Positions 7,126-9,690 of a DNA stretch of 9,690 nucleotides are shown here, one piece after another; position 1 is the stretch's first letter, and each line of letters opens with the position of its first letter. The translations under genes and the position numbers were made by a program. This DNA is from CAYVOX01 sp964453035 (GTDB taxonomy: Bacteria; Chloroflexota; Anaerolineae; Anaerolineales; Anaerolineaceae), in assembly GCA_964453035.1 (NCBI GenBank), contig CAYVOX010000126.1, forward strand, positions 1 to 9,690. The letters are read 5' to 3'. The notes under the pieces are model-generated. The model did no database searches. It saw nothing but the letters and a program-made list of their open reading frames with translations, and was not told where the DNA came from.

Positions 7126-7296
7126 GGGTTGGGAATCTCATCCATATGGCGTTAAATCAGGAGGCCCCCTCCTGTTTGATCAGGACAGCGACTTGTTTGT
7201 GTAATTGCAAGGAGTCCCTTTGGGATAATCTGGCTTTCCGGTGGGTAACTACCGGCGAGCCTAGTTTCTTCATTCTGCTCATCTATCTGTAAGTGT
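7126..7296 (-). promoter_or_regulatory. Structured 5' leader of rho, about 170 bases
   Basis: From the predicted transcription start near 7296 to the rho ATG the leader can fold into several hairpins. The first (7261-7232) pairs GGCT/AGCC and CCGGT/ACCGG around a 2x2 internal loop. The second pairs TCCC/GGGA (7225-7215). Near the gene, two hairpins exclude each other: TCCTG (7185-7181) with CAGGA (7174-7170), or CAGGAGG (7174-7168) with CCTCCTG (7164-7158). Shared arms of this kind are a hallmark of attenuators. No U-run follows the last stem, so control might act on ribosome access or through Rho itself. Rho of other bacteria regulates its own leader. I recognise no known riboswitch class. 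Confidence 0.45.
7157..7282 (-). CDS. Possible 41-residue leader ORF upstream of rho
   Basis: An ATG at 7282-7280 opens a 41-codon frame that ends at TGA 7159-7157, inside the 3' arm of the last leader hairpin. The peptide would start MSRMKKLGSPVV and is rich in Arg, Lys and Gln. There is no clear Shine-Dalgarno site. Codon use includes AGA, AGG, TTA and CTA, unlike the neighbouring genes, so it may be chance. E. coli rho also has a short leader ORF (rhoL), which makes this worth recording. I do not recognise any family. Confidence 0.2.
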   Translation of the reverse strand: MSRMKKLGSPVVTHRKARLSQRDSLQLHKQVAVLIKQEGAS

Positions 7297-7302
7297 GAAA
7301 AC

Positions 7303-7330
7303 ATTATAGCATGAAACTAATATTTGGCAA
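7303..7330 (-). promoter_or_regulatory. Sigma-70-type promoter for the rho-peptidase operon
   Basis: On the minus strand TTGCCA (7330-7325), a 16-base spacer and a perfect TATAAT (7308-7303) preceded by TGC form a near-consensus extended promoter. Transcription would start near 7296. A TTGACA just upstream (7338-7333) is 24 bases from the -10 and so probably not used. Confidence 0.75.
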
Positions 7331-7349
7331 GTTGTCAAGCGAGTCAGTT

Positions 7350-7364
7350 GGTTTATTGTAAACC
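7350..7364. promoter_or_regulatory. 15-base inverted repeat, candidate operator between rho and the oxidoreductase gene
   Basis: GGTTTA-TTG-TAAACC is a perfect inverted repeat with 6-base arms. Its centre lies about 61 bases upstream of the predicted rho start site and about 75 upstream of the predicted start for the plus-strand oxidoreductase gene. That is a typical activator position for either promoter. The regulator is unknown. Confidence 0.4.
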
Positions 7365-7419
7365 GGGCAAATTTTCGTTGTGATCAGGCTCATATCCGCC
7401 CGAATTGATGCGTCTGGGC

Positions 7420-7425
7420 TATAAT
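7420..7425 (+). promoter_or_regulatory. -10 element of the oxidoreductase promoter
   Basis: A perfect TATAAT (7420-7425) would give a start near 7432 and a 38-base leader. The expected -35 position (about 7396-7402) is CG-rich and shows no match. This promoter may therefore need an activator. Confidence 0.5.
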
Positions 7426-7469
7426 TGATTTTATCCATGCAATGAGTAGATAACCAAGGAGATGGAATC

Positions 7470-8645
7470 ATGACTGAAAAGACGCGTATTGCCGTGATTG
7501 GGCTGGGTAACATGGGTACGCCCCACTGCCAGGATATTGCCAGCTCGGAGGTGGTTGAACTGGCGGCTGTGTGCGACGTTAAAGCTGCCAAAGCGGATGC
7601 CTTTGCTGCCAAATACAACGTGCCTGCTTTTTACAACTATCAGGACCTGCTGGCCTGGGGCAACCTGGATGCCGTTTTGATTTCTGTGCCGCACTACGAC
7701 CATGTGCCGATCAGCATCAGCGCGCTCAAGCGGGGGGTGCATGTGCTGGTGGAAAAGCCCATCACCGTCACCACCAAAGGCGGGCGGATGATGGTGGAGG
7801 CCTACGAAGAAGCCAAAAAGCAGTATCCCGGGCTGGTTTTTGCCATCATGTTCCAGCAGCGCACCTACGGTTACTGGAAAAAAGTGAAGGAAATGATTGA
7901 CAATGGCGAGCTGGGCAAGCTGGTACGCGCCTCCTGGATTATCACCGACTGGTTCCGCACCCAGTTTTATTACGATACCGGCGGCTGGAGGGCAACCTGG
8001 TCGGGCGAGGGCGGCGGCGTGCTGCTGAACCAGTGCCCACACAACCTGGATCTGTACACCTGGTTCTTCGGCACGCCCAAGCGCGTCACCGGTTTTGCTT
8101 CCATCGGCAAGCACCACAACATCGAGGTGGAGGATGAGGTGACGGGTTACTTTGAGCACGAGAACGGCATGGTAGGGCATTTCATCACCACCACCGCCGA
8201 GTCACCGGGCACCAACCGGCTGGAGATTGTGGGAGAAAACGGCAAGCTGGTTTACGAAGCCGGCAAGCTGACCTTTATGCGCAACGAAATGTCGATGATT
8301 AAGTTCCTGTGGGAGTCAGATCACAGTTTTGACAAGGTTCCAGCTCAGACCCTTGAGGTGCCCTACACCCACCACGGGCAGCCCGGGCACAAGTTTATGA
8401 TTGAAAATTTTGCGGCAGCTATCCAGAACGGCGCGGCGCTCATCGCCCCCGCGCCGGAAGGATTGCGCTCCATTGCGCTGGGCAACGCCATCATGCTCTC
8501 CTCCTTCCTCAAGCAGACGGTTGAAATTCCCTTTGATGAAGGCCTGTACGAAGCCAAGCTGCAGGAATTGATTGCCGGCTCCAGGTTCCAGAAGGGCGAG
8601 GAGAAGATTGAAACCAAGGATATGAACGATTCGTTCCAGCTTTAG
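7470..8645 (+). CDS. Gfo/Idh/MocA-family NAD(P)-dependent oxidoreductase
   Basis: This 391-residue cytoplasmic dehydrogenase is of the kind that oxidises or reduces sugars, inositols or their derivatives with a tightly bound nicotinamide cofactor. An N-terminal Rossmann fold (about 5-125) has the glycine motif GLGNMG (11-16), an acidic residue after the second strand (D36, CDVK) and the family motif EKP (95-97) with the catalytic lysine K96. The C-terminal GFO_IDH_MocA domain begins near 130 and holds GGGVLLNQCPHNLDL (181-195). H191 is the usual catalytic histidine, and N187 stands where many relatives have aspartate. The start is ATG 7470 with AAGGAG at 7456-7461 and an 8-base gap. The gene is monocistronic: divergent from rho and closed by the terminator at 8658-8691. 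The substrate cannot be assigned. Confidence 0.93.
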   Translation: MTEKTRIAVIGLGNMGTPHCQDIASSEVVELAAVCDVKAAKADAFAAKYNVPAFYNYQDLLAWGNLDAVLISVPHYDHVPISISALKRGVHVLVEKPITVTTKGGRMMVEAYEEAKKQYPGLVFAIMFQQRTYGYWKKVKEMIDNGELGKLVRASWIITDWFRTQFYYDTGGWRATWSGEGGGVLLNQCPHNLDLYTWFFGTPKRVTGFASIGKHHNIEVEDEVTGYFEHENGMVGHFITTTAESPGTNRLEIVGENGKLVYEAGKLTFMRNEMSMIKFLWESDHSFDKVPAQTLEVPYTHHGQPGHKFMIENFAAAIQNGAALIAPAPEGLRSIALGNAIMLSSFLKQTVEIPFDEGLYEAKLQELIAGSRFQKGEEKIETKDMNDSFQL

Positions 8646-8657
8646 AAGAATGACGAT

Positions 8658-8691
8658 AAAAACGCCTCGAAGCGCGCTTCGAGGCGTTTTT
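8658..8691. terminator. Perfect 34-base palindrome, bidirectional intrinsic terminator
   Basis: A 17-base half-site starting AAAAACGCCTCGAAGCG is followed by its exact complement. The GC stem ends in five T on either strand, giving a strong Rho-independent terminator in both directions. It lies 12 bases after the oxidoreductase stop and 29 bases past the end of the convergent kinase gene. Confidence 0.92.
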
Positions 8692-8720
8692 GATTCATCG
8701 CAATGCGTTTCCCTGCCCGG

Positions 8721-9608
8721 TCAATCCTCTTTTTGCATGGCTTTGACCAGCGCTTCGGCTTCAGCCAGCGAGCCTGACCACGGGCCGGGCTTTTCTTGCT
8801 TGAGGGTGGTGATGGCTGCCGACCAAAGGGTGGCCTGCCGCGGGGATGCGCCCTGGATGCGCTTGCCGACGTAGGAGGAGAAGCAGGTATCTCCGCGCCC
8901 GGTGCGCCCCGCCAGGGAGCGCGGCGTGAAGCGCCCGGTGTAGAACTTGCCGTCCACAAACACGGTGGGACCTTCGGAGCGCGTGATGAGGATTTCACGC
9001 GGGCCAAGGGCTGCCAGTTTGTGGGCCGCGGCGCGCAGGTCGGCCTCACCGGTGAGGTGTTCGGCTTCGGCCTGGTCGCATTTGAGATAGGTTATTAAAC
9101 CTAAACCTTCTTCCATCTCAGGCCACGGCTTAAACACCAGGTCCTCGCCCTGGGGCACGCGCACGAAGCCCTGCACATCCAGCCCCAGAGGGGCACGCTG
9201 GGAAAGCTGCCTGAGCAGCGGCAGGGTAACCTCGCCGGCGATGATGCCGCTGATGAGGATGGCCTTGACGGGCAGGTCGGGGATCTCAGCGGGCTGGAAG
9301 GCACCGGCAAAACCGATGAGCTTGCAGACGCGCCGCTCCATATCGCTGGACTGGTAATAGTTGGCAATGCCGGAGGTCTGCGGGGCGGGGGTGGGGTAAA
9401 CGCGGATGCCGAGGCGGGTCAGTTCCTCCAGGCGGGGAAAATCCTCCTGGCGCAGTTTGGTGGCAACGGCTACCTCAAGCCCGAGGCGTTTGAGGGCAAC
9501 GCTGCCGTAGTAAACCGCCCCGCCAGAGGAGACCTGAGAGACGCCGTCCACAATCAGTTCGTCTTTGGCAAAATGGCCGACCATGAGAATATCGGTGTGA
9601 GGGTGCAT
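8721..9608 (-). CDS. PfkB-family carbohydrate kinase with GRGD catalytic motif
   Basis: This 295-residue ribokinase-like sugar kinase is expected to transfer phosphate from ATP to a sugar or nucleoside in the cytoplasm. The start HTDILMVGHFAKDELIVDG and SSGGAVYYGSVALKRLGLEV (residues 27-46, the GG-x-x-Y/N sugar-binding region) fit the family. So do LKCDQAEAEHLTG (175-187) and ILITRSEGPTVFVDG (206-220). The PfkB signature 2 reads TGRGDTCFSSYVG (236-248): the catalytic aspartate D240 is kept, but the usual GAGD is GRGD, so the anion hole carries an arginine. The start is ATG 9608-9606 with AAGGA (9619-9615) and a 6-base gap. An upstream in-frame ATG at 9656 would add 16 residues unlike the family and lies in a repeat-like sequence. 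The gene converges on the oxidoreductase gene across a shared terminator. The substrate is unknown. Confidence 0.9.
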   Translation of the reverse strand: MHPHTDILMVGHFAKDELIVDGVSQVSSGGAVYYGSVALKRLGLEVAVATKLRQEDFPRLEELTRLGIRVYPTPAPQTSGIANYYQSSDMERRVCKLIGFAGAFQPAEIPDLPVKAILISGIIAGEVTLPLLRQLSQRAPLGLDVQGFVRVPQGEDLVFKPWPEMEEGLGLITYLKCDQAEAEHLTGEADLRAAAHKLAALGPREILITRSEGPTVFVDGKFYTGRFTPRSLAGRTGRGDTCFSSYVGKRIQGASPRQATLWSAAITTLKQEKPGPWSGSLAEAEALVKAMQKED

Positions 9609-9642
9609 ATGGTTTCCTTTTTTGATGTTAATCCTAGCGACC

Positions 9643-9690
9643 TGACAGTTTGTCATCCTGAGGATCTCGATATTCGGTCTTCAAGTTCTT
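9643..9690. repeat. Possible start of an intergenic repeat at the right edge
   Basis: The stretch contains the inverted repeat TGACA-GTT-TGTCA (9643-9655), followed by TCATCCTGAGGATCTCG. The latter resembles the short intergenic repeats built on GTCATCCTGAG and GGATCTCG that occur in many copies in some bacterial genomes. It is cut off by the window, and there is only one copy here, so it is a resemblance and not a demonstrated repeat. Confidence 0.35.

Noticed and set aside
6112..7155. 347-codon plus-strand ORF opposite rho
   Set aside because: It is the antisense shadow of a fully conserved rho gene in GC-rich DNA; the translation has no family resemblance and no start signal.
7333..7338. 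Perfect minus-strand TTGACA as the rho -35
   Set aside because: It is 24 bases from the TATAAT; TTGCCA at 7330-7325 with a 16-base spacer fits better.
7431..7439. DnaA-box-like TTATCCATG
   Set aside because: It matches the consensus at 7 of 9 positions, with no cluster of further boxes; chance.
7431..8180. 249-codon minus-strand ORF opposite the oxidoreductase gene
   Set aside because: It is an antisense shadow of conserved Gfo/Idh motifs, with no recognisable domain.
9609..9656. Upstream ATG adding 16 residues to the PfkB kinase
   Set aside because: The extra residues do not fit the family, the codon lies in a repeat-like stretch, and AAGGA precedes the ATG at 9608.
1..9690. CRISPR arrays, transposons, phage or defence genes
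   Set aside because: I saw no spaced repeats, transposase motifs or defence-protein signatures on either strand.

Overview
The window is a GC-rich, gene-dense stretch of bacterial chromosome with seven complete protein genes and one partial gene. All but one of them carry recognisable family signatures: a 2-keto-3-deoxygluconate-type sugar kinase (partial, left edge), PriA, a WYL-domain regulator, a GyrI-like ligand-binding protein, a membrane-anchored LysM/M23 peptidase, Rho, a Gfo/Idh/MocA oxidoreductase and a second PfkB-type kinase. The mixture of sugar-acid and sugar metabolism, the non-ATG starts and the long two-winged-helix PriA fit an Anaerolineae-type member of the Chloroflexota. 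This is an inference from overall resemblance; there is no rRNA or other taxonomic marker in the window. I see no mobile element, CRISPR array, tRNA or rRNA.

Layout. Positions 1-273 hold the 5' part of kdgK on the minus strand. Positions 274-611 are a divergent intergenic region with a good promoter and Shine-Dalgarno site for priA (612-3107, plus, TTG start). priA converges on a WYL regulator (3125-4099, minus) with 17 bases between them. The WYL gene is divergent from a GyrI-like gene (4210-4680, plus). The ~110 bases between those two carry a perfect -35 hexamer, direct TGACA repeats and an inverted repeat over the WYL start, so the pair looks like a regulator with its target. A GC-rich hairpin (4699-4724) separates the GyrI-like gene from a minus-strand operon, rho (7125-5851) then a LysM/M23 peptidase (5854-4754), whose reading frames overlap by 4 bases. 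The 344-base region between rho and the plus-strand oxidoreductase gene (7470-8645) holds a strong rho promoter, a long structured rho leader with a possible 41-codon leader ORF, an inverted repeat midway, and a -10 element for the oxidoreductase. A 34-base perfect palindrome with A/T flanks (8658-8691) is a bidirectional terminator between the oxidoreductase and a convergent PfkB kinase (9608-8721, minus). The right edge looks like the beginning of an intergenic repeat.

How it works together. The window is mainly housekeeping: replication restart (PriA), transcription termination (Rho) and cell-wall remodelling (LysM/M23). Carbohydrate enzymes (two PfkB kinases and a Gfo/Idh enzyme) sit at either end, and there is one small signal-sensing pair (WYL plus GyrI-like). 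I found no clear new multi-gene system. The points most worth a second look are the structured rho leader, the translational coupling of Rho to a wall hydrolase, the control region of the WYL/GyrI-like pair, and a cysteine in the PriA helicase motif II.
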